From positions 372,001 to 436,000 of the forward strand of contig OZ240668.1 in NCBI GenBank assembly GCA_965198655.1: DNA of 64,000 nt, written 5' to 3'. Shown here in pieces: positions 18,614 through 28,073 of this stretch; position 1 is the first letter of the stretch, and each line of letters starts with the position of its first letter. The notes under the pieces were generated by a model. The model saw only the letters and a program-made list of their open reading frames with translations, did no database searches and had not been told where the DNA came from. The position numbers were made by a program, and so were the translations under genes. Origin of the DNA: Lichenicola sp965198655. Lineage in GTDB: Bacteria; Pseudomonadota; Alphaproteobacteria; Acetobacterales; Acetobacteraceae.

Positions 18614-21019
18614 TCAGGACGCCGCGACCGCGTGCTCCGCCGGCTGGCGCGCGGCGCGTCCGGGCCCGGTCATCCGGTCGGGAGCCTCGGACGACGCGGC
18701 GGCCGGCCCCAGCAGCTCCGCCAGCTTCGGCCTGTCGCCCCCCATGATCCCGGCGATCGCGTCGGACGAGCAGGGACGTCCGAACAGGTAGCCCTGCACC
18801 TGGCTGCATCCGGTGCGCTGCAGCAGCCGGGCCTGCGACGCGGTTTCCACCCCCTCGCCGGTCGTGCACATGCCGAGGCTGCTCGCCATGCCGACGATGG
18901 CCTGCACGATGGCGATCGCATGGTCGTTCACGCTCAGGTCGCGGATGAAGGACTGGTCGATCTTGACCTTGTCGAACGGGAACGAGCGCAGGTAGCTCAG
19001 CGAGGAGTAGCCGGTGCCGAAGTCGTCGAGCGCGATCTGGATGCCGCGCGCGCGCAGCGCCTGGAGGCAGGCGACCGTCCTGTCCGCCGCGTCGAGGAAC
19101 ACGGACTCGGTGATCTCGAGCTCGAGCCGGTGCGGCGGCAGCCCGCTGCCGGCCAGGGCCGCGTCGATCAGCCCCAGCAGGTTGGGATCGCGGAACTGCA
19201 GCGGCGACAGGTTGACCGCCACCCGCGCCGCGCCGTCCCAGGTGGCCGCCTCGCGGCAGGCCTGGTGCAGCACCCAGGCGCCGAGCGGCAGGATCAGGCC
19301 GGACTCCTCGGCGATCGGGATGAAGTCGCCGGGCGCGATCCGTCCTTGCTGCGGATGCAGCCAGCGGACCAGCGCCTCGGCGCTGGTGATGTCGCCGGAC
19401 ACGATGTCCAGGATCGGCTGGAACTCCAGGATCAGCTCGCCGTGGTCGATCGCGTGCCGCAGGTCCGCCTGCAGGGCATGGCGCGTCTGCGCGCGCGCCG
19501 CCATGGCCGGCTCGAAGAAGTGCCAGGTGCCGCGGCCTTCCGACTTGGACTGGTACAAGGCCAAGTCGGCGCCGCGAAGCAGGGCTTCCGGCTCGTTGCC
19601 GACATGCTCGCACAAGGCGATGCCGATGCTGAGGCCGATCGATGCCGGAACGTTGCCGATCCGGTAGGGCTCGCCGATGTGCTCGACCAGGCGCCGCGCC
19701 AGCGCTCCGGCGTTCTGCGCGTTGCCGTGGCGTTGCAGCACCGCGAACTCGTCGCCGCCGAGGCGGCCCACCATGTCGCCTTCGCGCAGGCAGCCGCCCA
19801 GGCGCTTGGCCACCGCCACCAGCAGCGAGTCGCCGGCGGCGTGGCCGAGCGTGTCGTTGACCGACTTGAAGCCGTCGAGATCCAGGCACATCAGGGCGAA
19901 CGGGACCGGCTGCGCGCAGGCCTGGCCGAGGGCCTCCCGGAACACGGTCCGGTTGGGCAGGCCGGTCAGGCTGTCGTGGCGCGCCAGGTAGGCGATCCGC
20001 TCGTCCGACTTGCGCGCCGCGGTGATGTCCGAGCCGACGCCGCGATAGCCCGCGAAGCGGCCCGCCTCGTCCAGCACCGGCTTGCCGGTAAGGGCGAACC
20101 AGCGCGTCCTGTTTCCGAACGCGACCAGGACCTGCAGGTCGCGGAACGCCGTGCGTTCTGCGAGGCACGCCAACACCTTGTCGCCGTCATGCGTCTCGCC
20201 CGCCGGCACGGCGGCGTTCCCGGCGATCAGGACGCTGAGCGGCGTGTCCTGCAGCCGTGCCGGATCGCACTCCAGCAGGGCGGCCAGGCGGCCGGACACG
20301 CGGTGCAGGCGCAAGTCGGCATCGAGCTCCCACAGCCAGTCGCTGGCGCCCTCCTCGAAGTCGCGCAGCAGCAGGCCGATGATGTCGCCCTGTTCCGCCA
20401 GCGCGATCTCGTTGCCGACGCGGCGGATGAAGTCGCGGTTCTGATGCACCAGCACGACGCAGGTCACGAGGAAGTAGCACGCGATCAGGACCGCGTGCTG
20501 CAGGCTGATGGACTGCTCGACGAACGGCATCGGCGCCAGCAGGCCGAGCGTGGTGATGACCACGAACAACAACGCGGCGGGAAGCAGCGGCGCCATCAGG
20601 ATGCTGGACGAGGAGAACCCGGCGAAGATGTAGATCAGCAGTTGTCGCTGGTCTGGGCTCGCCACCGGCATCAGCACCGTCGGGACGGTGGACCAGGTGA
20701 GCGCGGCCACCGTCGTGATCGCGATCCGGCTGGCGACCACGCGCTTCGACACCGCGTGAGGCGCGTGCGTCAGCCAGATCCGGCTGCCCAGCAGCACCAA
20801 GCCGGGCAGGACCAGCAGCACAGCCAGCAACCCGAGCAGGTAGCGGTGCGGCCCGACCGGCCAGAACGTCCAGATGACGATCAGGTAGCCCAGGATCGAG
20901 ACACAGGCGATCATGCCGGTGCGGCTGGCCAGGGCGGACACCTGCTCGTAGCGGAGCCGGGCGGACGCGCTGTCGGACGGCGCGTCGTCTGGATGGGATC
21001 GGACCGGCTGTGGATGCAT
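18614..21019 (-). CDS. Membrane GGDEF-EAL protein (c-di-GMP synthesis/turnover)
   Basis: An 801-residue protein. The first 240 residues contain about six hydrophobic helices (for example ILGYLIVIWTFWPV, LLAVLLVLPGLVLLG, LIACYFLVTCVVLV), then a PAS-like segment (SDWLWELDADLRLHRVSGR...YRGVGSDITAARK). A GGDEF domain follows with an intact GGDEF motif and an upstream RxxD inhibitory site (REGD five residues before it). The C-terminal EAL domain has SAEALVRW, DDFGTGYSSLSYL, KIDQSFI and GEGVET, so both activities could be functional. The start at 21019 precedes the membrane region with a short cytoplasmic lead. It is preceded divergently by the nuclease pair. Which activity dominates cannot be read from sequence. 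Confidence 0.9.
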   Translation of the reverse strand: MHPQPVRSHPDDAPSDSASARLRYEQVSALASRTGMIACVSILGYLIVIWTFWPVGPHRYLLGLLAVLLVLPGLVLLGSRIWLTHAPHAVSKRVVASRIAITTVAALTWSTVPTVLMPVASPDQRQLLIYIFAGFSSSSILMAPLLPAALLFVVITTLGLLAPMPFVEQSISLQHAVLIACYFLVTCVVLVHQNRDFIRRVGNEIALAEQGDIIGLLLRDFEEGASDWLWELDADLRLHRVSGRLAALLECDPARLQDTPLSVLIAGNAAVPAGETHDGDKVLACLAERTAFRDLQVLVAFGNRTRWFALTGKPVLDEAGRFAGYRGVGSDITAARKSDERIAYLARHDSLTGLPNRTVFREALGQACAQPVPFALMCLDLDGFKSVNDTLGHAAGDSLLVAVAKRLGGCLREGDMVGRLGGDEFAVLQRHGNAQNAGALARRLVEHIGEPYRIGNVPASIGLSIGIALCEHVGNEPEALLRGADLALYQSKSEGRGTWHFFEPAMAARAQTRHALQADLRHAIDHGELILEFQPILDIVSGDITSAEALVRWLHPQQGRIAPGDFIPIAEESGLILPLGAWVLHQACREAATWDGAARVAVNLSPLQFRDPNLLGLIDAALAGSGLPPHRLELEITESVFLDAADRTVACLQALRARGIQIALDDFGTGYSSLSYLRSFPFDKVKIDQSFIRDLSVNDHAIAIVQAIVGMASSLGMCTTGEGVETASQARLLQRTGCSQVQGYLFGRPCSSDAIAGIMGGDRPKLAELLGPAAASSEAPDRMTGPGRAARQPAEHAVAAS

Positions 21020-21164
21020 CCGCGTGGATCCTTGTCCTGTGCCGGCAGGATCACACGCAAAGATGATCAGCAGGTTAAGCGCGCCGCTTCGGCCCTGCGA
21101 CCGGCAGTTGGCGATCGCGTCGCCGGCACGCTTCGACCATACGGGTCCCGATCGGCTAGACTGC

Positions 21165-22322
21165 ATGGCGATGAGATTCGTGCACACGTCGGACTGGCAG
21201 GTCGGCAAGGGCTTCCGCTTCGCCGACGACGACACCCTCCCGGTGCTGCAGGACGCGAGGCTGGAGGCGATCAACCGCATCGGCCGGCTGGCGCGGACCG
21301 AGGGCGCGCCGCTGGTGCTGGTCGCCGGCGACGTGTGGGACGTGGCCGTCCCCGGCGACCGCACCCTGCGGCAGCCGGTCGAGCGCATGCGCCAGTTCCC
21401 CGACCTCGTCTGGCACCTGATCCCGGGCAACCACGATCCCCACCTGCCGGGCGGCCCGTGGGAGCGGCTGCAACGGGCCGGCCTGCCCGAGAACGTGCGG
21501 CTGCACCTCCTGCCCGCGCCGGCAGCGATCGGCGAGGCGGCGGACGCGGCCTGGCTGCTGCCCGCGGTGCTGGACCGGCGCCACGCCTTCGGCGACCCGA
21601 CCGCGTCGATGGAGGCGATGACCACGCCGGACGGCGCCATCCGGATCGGGCTGGCGCACGGCTCGGTGCGTTCCTTCGGCTCCGACCTGGCCGACACGCA
21701 CAACCTGATCGCCCTCGACCGCGCCGAGCGCAGCGGGCTCGGCTACCTCGCACTCGGCGACTGGCACGGCACCGTGCAGGTCGGCCGGCACTCCTGGTAC
21801 AGCGGCACCCCGGAGGTGGACGGGTTCGACCGCGGCGGCGACGGCGGCGGCAGCGTGCTGGTGGTGTCGAACGCGTCCGGCCGGTTCGAGGCGGTGCCGC
21901 ACCGGATCGGCCGCTACCTGTGGCGCCAGGAGCGGGCGACGCTGACCGGCCGGGCCGACATCGACGCGCTGGAGCACCGGCTGCGCGGCATCGACCGCGA
22001 CGACCCCAGCCGGGTGCTGGCCTGGCTGGTGGTCGACGGCCTGCTCGGGCTGGACGACCACGCCGCCTTTCTGGCCCGCATCCGGGACGGGGTCGGCAGC
22101 GCGCTGCGGGCGCTCAGGATCGACGACGCGCGGCTCGCGCTCGACGTCGCCCCGGGCGACCTGGCCACCCTTGGCGACGGCGCGCTGCGCCAGGCGGCGG
22201 AGCGGCTGTCGGCGCGCGGTGCCGGTGTCGGCGCCGGTGCTGGTGTCGGTGCCGAGCCCGAGATCGCCCGGGCGGCCCTGCGCCGCCTGCTGGTGCTGGC
22301 CCGTCGGGAGGACCCGTCGTGA
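21165..22322 (+). CDS. SbcD/Mre11-like DNA repair nuclease
   Basis: A 385-residue metallophosphoesterase of the SbcD/Mre11/YhaO type. Motifs in order: HTSDWQVG, VAGDVWD, IPGNHDP, LAHGSV and GDWHGT, which supply the two-metal ligands. These enzymes trim or open DNA ends with an SMC-like ATPase partner, and the next gene encodes one. The start is ATG 21165 or ATG 21171 (MRFVHTSDWQ); neither has a strong ribosome site. A small Gly/Ala/Val repeat near the C-terminus (RGAGVGAGAGVGAEPE) is low-complexity. The stop overlaps the start of the ATPase gene (GTGA), so the two are translationally coupled. Confidence 0.88.
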   Translation: MAMRFVHTSDWQVGKGFRFADDDTLPVLQDARLEAINRIGRLARTEGAPLVLVAGDVWDVAVPGDRTLRQPVERMRQFPDLVWHLIPGNHDPHLPGGPWERLQRAGLPENVRLHLLPAPAAIGEAADAAWLLPAVLDRRHAFGDPTASMEAMTTPDGAIRIGLAHGSVRSFGSDLADTHNLIALDRAERSGLGYLALGDWHGTVQVGRHSWYSGTPEVDGFDRGGDGGGSVLVVSNASGRFEAVPHRIGRYLWRQERATLTGRADIDALEHRLRGIDRDDPSRVLAWLVVDGLLGLDDHAAFLARIRDGVGSALRALRIDDARLALDVAPGDLATLGDGALRQAAERLSARGAGVGAGAGVGAEPEIARAALRRLLVLARREDPS

Positions 22323-25012
22323 GGCTGCGGGCGATCGAGCTCGACCAGTTCCGCAAGTTCGACCGCCCGGTCCGTGTCGACGGGCTCGGGCCCGGGGTCA
22401 ACGTGCTGTGCGGCCCCAACGAGCACGGCAAGTCCACCCTGATGGCGGCCCTGCGGGCGGTGCTGTTCGAGCGGCACAACTCCCGCACCGAGGCGATCCG
22501 CGGCTACCAGAACCGCCGCGGCAGCACCGCGCCGACGGTGGCGCTGGAGTTCGAGCTGGAAGGCAGCGCGCACCGGATCGAGAAGCGGTTCGTGTTGCGG
22601 CCGATGGCGCGCTTGTTGTCGGACGGCGTCGCCCATGAGGGCGACGCGGCGGAGGAGCGGCTGCAACGGCTGCTGGGGGTGTCGGCGCCGTCGCGCGCGG
22701 TTCGCGACGCGGCGAAGCAGGCCGCCTCGATCTGGGGCGCGCTGCTGGTCGACCAGGGCGACAGCTTCGCCCAGGCGGCGCTCGGCGAGGGAGCGCGCAC
22801 GACCTTGTCGGACTGCCTGCAGGCGGAGCTCGGCAGCGTCAGCGGCGGGGCCGCGATCGGCCGGCTGCTGAAGCAGGTGCAGGGGCAGCTCGGCGCCCTG
22901 CTGGACGGGCGCGGCCAGCCGCGCGACCGCTACAAGGCGGTTCTCGCCGAGGACGCGGCGGCGAGTGCCGAGATCGCGGAGCTGGGACGCCGACGGCACG
23001 CGCTGGACGGGGACCTGTCGGCGGCGGCGGCGGCGCGACGGGAGCTGGCACGCGAGGCCGACCCGGCGGACGGGGAGCGGATCGCAAACCAGTTGGCGCA
23101 GGCGCGCCGTCACCGCGACGTGCTTCTGGGCCTGCGCGACCGGCTCCGTCACGCCGAGGGCGAGGTCCGGCTGGCGCAGGCGGCGCACGACGCGGTGCTG
23201 GCCGAGCAGGCGAGCCGCGCCACCCGGGCGGCTGCGCTGTCGGAGGCCGAGCGGGCGCTGGCCGGGCTGGTTCGGACCGAGGCGGAGGCCCGGGCGCGCG
23301 TGGACGCGTCGCACGCCGCCCTGTCGGACCGGCGGGCGGCGCACGACGCGGCCGCCCGGTCGCACGACGCGTCGTTGCGTGCGCTGCACCGGGCGGCCGC
23401 GCGACGGGCCGCGTCGCTGCAGGCCTCTGCCTGCGCCGCGTCGCGGGTCCGGCTGACGCGGGCGCAGGACGCGGCGGCGCGGGTCGCCGCCGCGTCCGCA
23501 GCACTGGCCCGGTTGCGTCCGGACGAGGACGCGATGCGGGCGCTGCAGGACGCCGTGCTGGCCGACCGCGGCAACCAGGCGGCGTTGCAGGCGCAGGCCA
23601 CGGTGCTTGAGCTCGACCTCGGGATGGCGGCCCAACTCGAGGTCGAAGGCGAGGCGGCGGACACCGTGCCGCCGGGTCCGGTCCGGCTGAGCCTGATCCG
23701 TCCGGCGGTCCTGACGCTCCGTGGGCTCGGCACGATCCGCATCGTGCCGGCGGCGCGGGACCGGGAACACCTGCTCGCCCGCGCGCAGGACACCGCGCGC
23801 GCCCTGCGCCGGCTGCTGGAAGCGGCCGGCTGCGCGGACATGGCGCAGGCGGAACGGGTGGCGGCGGAGCGGCAGGCGGTGCGGACCGCGCTGGACGGGG
23901 CGAGGCGGGTGCTGGCGGAGGCGGCGCCGAACGGGACCGGCGCGCTGCGCGAGCAGGCGGCGGCGGATGCGGACGCCCTGGCGCGGATGCTGGCGGAGCT
24001 GGGGCTCGACGCCGCGCCGGATGCCGACGAGGCCGCGTCGGCGCTGGACGCGTCGGGTGCTGCGGAGCAACAAGCGCGCGACGCGCTGCACGCGGCGCAG
24101 GACGCGCTGCTCGCACCGGACGCCGCGCGCGAGCTGGCCGAGGCGACGCTGCAACAAGCCGCCCTGGACCGGCGCACACGGGAAGCGGAGCGGAACCGGC
24201 TCGACGCGGAACGGCAGCGCGCGTCGGCGACGGAGGCGGACGCGGCGCTGGACGCGTGGGAGCGTGCCGCCGCGGACGCGCTGCGCTCGCGTCGGGACGC
24301 GATGGCGGCGATAACGGCGTCGGCGCCGGACGGCACGCCGGAGCTCGCCGACGCCGCCATACGCCGGCTGGAGGAAAGCCAGTCCAACCGACGCGGACGG
24401 ATCGCGTCCTTGCGCGAGGCGATCGCCCGGCTGGACGCCCGGATCGCCGCCGAGGAGGGGGTCGGGCTGGACGAGGCGATCGAGGTGGCGCGACGGCGCC
24501 AGGAGGCTGCCGCGCGCAGCGTGGCGCATGACGCGCGCGAGGTGGCGGTGCTGTCGCTGCTGCGCGACACGCTGCGCGAGGCAGACCAGGCCGCGCGCGA
24601 ACGCTACCTCCTGCCGCTGACGACGCGGATCCGGCCCTACCTGCAGGCCTTGTTCCCGCGCGCCCGGCTGAGCCTGAACGAGGATTTCCTGATCGACGGC
24701 CTGTCGCGCGGCGAGACTGGCACCGGCGAGGAGGGCGAAGCCTTCGACGACCTGTCGCACGGCACCCGCGAGCAGATCGCCATCCTGTCGCGGCTGGCGT
24801 TCGCCGACATGCTGCTGGGCGGCGGCCGGCCCGCCTTCCTGGTGCTGGACGACGCGCTCGCCTTTGCCGACGGTGCGCGGATGGAGCGCATGTTCGACAT
24901 CCTGAGCGACGCCGGCACCCGCATGCAGATCGTGGTGCTGACCTGCCGCGAGGAGGTCGCCTCGCGCCTCGGCGGCACCCGGATCGGGTTCGCGGACGCG
25001 GCGCGTACCTGA
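22319..25012 (+). CDS. SMC-like ATPase, YhaN/SbcC type
   Basis: An 897-residue partner of the preceding nuclease. The N-terminal ATPase half has RLRAIELDQFRKFDRPVRV and Walker A (GPNEHGKST). Long Ala/Arg-rich coiled coils run from about residue 190 to 740 and flank a short non-helical middle. The C-terminal half holds FDDLSHGTREQIAILSRLAF (signature) and FLVLDDALAFADG (Walker B). Sequence style and the coupled nuclease point to the YhaO-YhaN pair rather than classic SbcD-SbcC. The likely role is ATP-driven end processing or repair. The GTG start overlaps the nuclease stop. Confidence 0.85.
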   Translation: MRLRAIELDQFRKFDRPVRVDGLGPGVNVLCGPNEHGKSTLMAALRAVLFERHNSRTEAIRGYQNRRGSTAPTVALEFELEGSAHRIEKRFVLRPMARLLSDGVAHEGDAAEERLQRLLGVSAPSRAVRDAAKQAASIWGALLVDQGDSFAQAALGEGARTTLSDCLQAELGSVSGGAAIGRLLKQVQGQLGALLDGRGQPRDRYKAVLAEDAAASAEIAELGRRRHALDGDLSAAAAARRELAREADPADGERIANQLAQARRHRDVLLGLRDRLRHAEGEVRLAQAAHDAVLAEQASRATRAAALSEAERALAGLVRTEAEARARVDASHAALSDRRAAHDAAARSHDASLRALHRAAARRAASLQASACAASRVRLTRAQDAAARVAAASAALARLRPDEDAMRALQDAVLADRGNQAALQAQATVLELDLGMAAQLEVEGEAADTVPPGPVRLSLIRPAVLTLRGLGTIRIVPAARDREHLLARAQDTARALRRLLEAAGCADMAQAERVAAERQAVRTALDGARRVLAEAAPNGTGALREQAAADADALARMLAELGLDAAPDADEAASALDASGAAEQQARDALHAAQDALLAPDAARELAEATLQQAALDRRTREAERNRLDAERQRASATEADAALDAWERAAADALRSRRDAMAAITASAPDGTPELADAAIRRLEESQSNRRGRIASLREAIARLDARIAAEEGVGLDEAIEVARRRQEAAARSVAHDAREVAVLSLLRDTLREADQAARERYLLPLTTRIRPYLQALFPRARLSLNEDFLIDGLSRGETGTGEEGEAFDDLSHGTREQIAILSRLAFADMLLGGGRPAFLVLDDALAFADGARMERMFDILSDAGTRMQIVVLTCREEVASRLGGTRIGFADAART

Positions 25013-25034
25013 CCGCCAGCACGAGGACGCTGCC

Positions 25035-25964
25035 ATGCCCGACGCGACCAGGCCGCCGCTGCTGCCGATCTTTCTCGACCTCCACGGACGATACGCGCTG
25101 GTGCTCGGCGCCGGCGAGGCGGCGGACCGGCGGGTCGCCAGCTTGCACGCCTGCGGGGCGATCGTGCGTCAGGAAGCCGAGCGCTTTGCCGAGCACATGC
25201 TGGACGGCTGCGCGGTCGCGGTCGGCGCGGAAGCCCCGGACGCCGCGCTCCAGGCGATGACGCAAGCGGCACGGGCGCGCGGCATCCCGTTCAACGTGGT
25301 GGACCGGCCCTCCTTGTCCGGGTTCTCGACGCCGGCGGTGGTGTCGCGGGCGCCGCTGCAGGTGGCGATCGCGTCCGGGGGTGCGGCGCCGGTGCTGGCG
25401 CGTCTGCTCCGGGCGCGGATCGAGACCCTGGTGCCGCCGGGGTTCGGCCGGCTGGCGGCCCTCGCCGACCGGATGCAGGCGGAAACCAGGCGCCGGCTGC
25501 CGAACGTGCTGCGCCGCCGGCGCATGCTGGAAGCAACGTTCTCCGGACGGGTGGCGGACCTCATGCTGGACGGGCGCGAGGCGGAGGCGGAGGCGGCCTA
25601 CGAGGCGGCGCTGTCCGCCGCGGAGCGGGATGCCGGGCAGCCGGAGCAGGGGATCGTCTACCTGGTCGAGCCGCCGGGGGAGGCGGACCTGCTGACCCTG
25701 CGGGCGCTGCGCCTGCTGGGCGAGGCGGACGTGATCGTGCACGAGGTAGGAGAGGATCCCGCGGTGCTGGAGCTGGCGCGACGCGACGCCAGCCGGTGCG
25801 TGGTGGCGCCCGGCGAGGCGGTCGCGGTGCTGGGGGAGCTGGCGGCGGCGGGGGCCAAGCTGGTCCGGCTGTCGCCGCGTGCGGGCGAGGCGTCGGCGCT
25901 GGCGGCGGCGGGACACGCGGTCGTGTCGGTACCCGGGCTGTTGAAACCGCCTCCTGCGGATTGA
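25035..25964 (+). CDS. CysG-like precorrin-2 dehydrogenase/ferrochelatase with a decayed methyltransferase half
   Basis: 309 residues. Residues 8-200 match the CysG N-terminal domain, which oxidises precorrin-2 with NAD and inserts iron to make siroheme. The NAD loop (VLGAGEAADRRV), the Asp in FNVVD (D90, equivalent to E. coli CysG D104) and the Ser in IASGG (S114, equivalent to S128) are present. The rest resembles the start of uroporphyrinogen-III methyltransferase (GIVYL...LLTLRALRLLGEADVIVHE), but the GAGPG loop reads EPPGE and the RLKGGDPF region reads RLSPRAGE. The protein ends where the second lobe should begin, so methylation is not expected; a separate methyltransferase would be needed. 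Located 22 bases after the ATPase gene and just before moaB. Confidence 0.8.
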   Translation: MPDATRPPLLPIFLDLHGRYALVLGAGEAADRRVASLHACGAIVRQEAERFAEHMLDGCAVAVGAEAPDAALQAMTQAARARGIPFNVVDRPSLSGFSTPAVVSRAPLQVAIASGGAAPVLARLLRARIETLVPPGFGRLAALADRMQAETRRRLPNVLRRRRMLEATFSGRVADLMLDGREAEAEAAYEAALSAAERDAGQPEQGIVYLVEPPGEADLLTLRALRLLGEADVIVHEVGEDPAVLELARRDASRCVVAPGEAVAVLGELAAAGAKLVRLSPRAGEASALAAAGHAVVSVPGLLKPPPAD

Positions 25965-25996
25965 CGGCGGCCGGATCGGCGTTCAAGCCCGCGTCC

Positions 25997-26533
25997 ATGT
26001 CCCGTCTCGACCTGTCCCGCCCCTTTCTTCCCGTGCGGATCGCGGTGCTGACCGTGTCCGACACACGCACCGCCGCCAACGACACCTCCGGCGACATCCT
26101 GGCGGGTCGGGTGGAGGCGGCTGGACACGCGCTGGCCGACCGGGCGATCGAGCCGGACGACGCCGGGCGGATCGCAGACCGGTTGTCCGGCTGGATCGCC
26201 GATCCGACGATCGACGTGGTGATCAGCACCGGCGGCACCGGGGTCACCGGGCGCGACGTCACGCCGGAAGCCTTCGACCGGGTGGTGGAGAAGCGGATCG
26301 AGGGCTTCGGCGAGCTGTTCCGGATGCTGAGCTACGCCAAGATCGGCACCTCGACGATCCAGTCGCGGGCATTGGCCGGGGTGGCGAACGGCACCTACCT
26401 GTTCGCTCTGCCCGGCAGCACCGGCGCGGTCAAGGACGGCTGGGACGACATCCTCCTTTGGCAGCTCGACAGCCGCCACGCGCCCTGCAACTTCGTCGAG
26501 CTGATGCCGCGGCTGAACGAGCACCGGCGGTAG
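25997..26533 (+). CDS. moaB: Molybdenum cofactor biosynthesis protein MoaB
   Basis: A 178-residue MoaB/Mog-family protein, which adenylates molybdopterin before metal insertion. Typical segments: VRIAVLTVSDTRT, NDTSGDIL, the STGGTGVTGRDVTPEA motif, MLSYAKIGTS and FALPGSTGAVKDGWDDIL. Length and motifs are normal for the family. It lies 32 bases after the CysG-like gene on the same strand; siroheme and molybdenum cofactor serve similar oxidoreductases, so the pairing is sensible. No such enzyme is visible in this window: the formate dehydrogenase here is the metal-free NAD type. Confidence 0.93.
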   Translation: MSRLDLSRPFLPVRIAVLTVSDTRTAANDTSGDILAGRVEAAGHALADRAIEPDDAGRIADRLSGWIADPTIDVVISTGGTGVTGRDVTPEAFDRVVEKRIEGFGELFRMLSYAKIGTSTIQSRALAGVANGTYLFALPGSTGAVKDGWDDILLWQLDSRHAPCNFVELMPRLNEHRR

Positions 26534-26666
26534 CGGCTCGCGGTGGCCGTCGGACGGGGAGCGTAGCACCTCGTCGCCAGGCGGCACGGCGGGTGGCGGT
26601 CCCCGTCGCACGGCACCCGATAACGGCGGGCGCCGGCCCCCGGCACAGCGCTTCGCCTCGGAGACC

Positions 26667-26903
26667 ATGGGAATGACGCCTCGCCCGTTCATCCTCACCG
26701 TCGCGACACCCATCGCTTCGGCCGTCCCGTTCCTGCCTCACCAGTACGCCGAGACGGTTTCCCACGATCCCGCGACGGGCCGGGTCGCCGGGATGCGCGG
26801 CCCCTCCGGCAAGCGGACCGGAGACGGGCCGCCGCCGGGCGCCGGCGAGTGGGCGCGGCACCCAGCCTGCGTTCCGTCCGCTGGCCGGGGCGTTGCCGCA
26901 TGA
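26667..26903 (+). CDS. Possible small ORF coupled to the aminotransferase
   Basis: A 78-codon frame preceded by a GGAG-like site, whose TGA overlaps the aminotransferase ATG (ATGA). The product (MGMTPRPFILTVATPIAS...) has a mildly hydrophobic start but is otherwise Pro/Gly/Arg-rich with no family resemblance. It may be a leader or chance. The rest of the 366-base gap between moaB and the aminotransferase holds nothing else I can support. Confidence 0.25.
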   Translation: MGMTPRPFILTVATPIASAVPFLPHQYAETVSHDPATGRVAGMRGPSGKRTGDGPPPGAGEWARHPACVPSAGRGVAA

Positions 26904-28033
26904 CCGCGCTCCCCGAGTTCCGCCTGGAGGCCCACTTCGCGCGGTGGGAGTTCGCCGCCCGCCACAACCTCGCCGCGTCCGACGCGCAGAGCCTCGCCCT
27001 GCCGCAGTTGCTGGCACTCGCGGATCCTGCCGACCGCGCCGCGTTCGACGCGGCCTGGCTCGGCTACACCGAGACGCGCGGCGCGCCCGACCTGCGCGCC
27101 GCGATCGCCGACACGTATGATCGCCGCCCGGCCGAGGACATCCTGTGCTTCGCCGGCGCCGCCGAGGCCATCTACGCGTCGATGCGTGTGCTGCTCGGCC
27201 CAAACGACCACGCGATCGTCGTCACGCCCAACTACCAGGCGGCCGAAACCGTGCCGCTGTCGATCTGCGCGGTCACCGGCGTGCCGCTCGACCCGGCCGA
27301 TGGCTGGTCGCTCGATCCCGACCGGGTGCAAGCGGCGATCCGGCCCGAAACCAGGCTCGTCTCGATCAACTTCCCGCACAATCCCACCGGCAAGATCCTC
27401 GAACGCGACCGTTTCGACGCGCTGGTCGCGCTGTGCCGTCGCCACGGGCTGTGGCTGTTCTCCGACGAGGTCTACCGGCCGCTCGGGCCGGAGAACACGC
27501 TGCACCTACCGCAGGCGGCGGACGCATATGAGCGCGGCCTCTCGCTCGGGGTGATGTCCAAGGCCTATGGCCTGCCGGGCCTGCGGATCGGCTGGATCGC
27601 CTGCGCCGACCGCGCGGTGCTGGCCCGGCTCGAGCGCTACAAGCACTACCTTTCGATCTGCAACGCCGCACCTTCGGAGCGGCTGGCGGTGATCGCGCTC
27701 AAGGCGCGAGACGCGATCCTGGCACGCAACCGCAGCCTCGTGACCGCGAACCTGGCCCTGCTCGACGCCTTCTTCGCCGACCACGCCGAGCTGTTCGACT
27801 GGACCCGTCCCGACGGCGGCTGCGTGGCCTACCCGCGCTACCGGGGCGCGGACGGCGTCGAGGCCTTTGCCAGCAGATTGGTCGAGGAGGCGGGCGTGCT
27901 GGTGCTGCCGTCCTCGATCTACCGCTCGGAACTGGGCGAAACGGCGTTCGACCGCTTCCGTATCGGCTTCGGCCGGAGCAACCTTGGCGAGGGGCTCGCG
28001 GCGCTCGGCGCCCATCTCACGCGCCGCCAGTAA
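26900..28033 (+). CDS. PLP-dependent aminotransferase, class I/II
   Basis: A 377-residue fold-type I aminotransferase. Key stretches: YTETRGAPDLRAAIA, the PNYQAAE loop, INFPHNPTGK (cofactor-contacting Asn/Pro), FSDEVYRPLG (Asp to the pyridine nitrogen, Tyr to O3') and VMSKAYGLPGLRIGW, which has the Schiff-base Lys. The C-terminal Arg for the substrate carboxylate is probably in FRIGFGR. The substrate cannot be assigned. The ATG at 26900 matches the usual start (MTALPEFRLEAHFARWEF). It is convergent with the Uma2-type gene with 40 bases between stops, and no functional partner is adjacent. Confidence 0.88.
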   Translation: MTALPEFRLEAHFARWEFAARHNLAASDAQSLALPQLLALADPADRAAFDAAWLGYTETRGAPDLRAAIADTYDRRPAEDILCFAGAAEAIYASMRVLLGPNDHAIVVTPNYQAAETVPLSICAVTGVPLDPADGWSLDPDRVQAAIRPETRLVSINFPHNPTGKILERDRFDALVALCRRHGLWLFSDEVYRPLGPENTLHLPQAADAYERGLSLGVMSKAYGLPGLRIGWIACADRAVLARLERYKHYLSICNAAPSERLAVIALKARDAILARNRSLVTANLALLDAFFADHAELFDWTRPDGGCVAYPRYRGADGVEAFASRLVEEAGVLVLPSSIYRSELGETAFDRFRIGFGRSNLGEGLAALGAHLTRRQ

Positions 28034-28073
28034 GCGGTGCGCCGGCCGTGGGGCTCCATGCCAGCACCGTCCC

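Noticed and set aside
22839..25916. Open frames of about 1000 codons antisense to the YhaN-like ATPase and CysG-like genes
   Set aside because: Both sense proteins are clearly recognised; the antisense products are low-complexity Arg/Pro/Ala strings.
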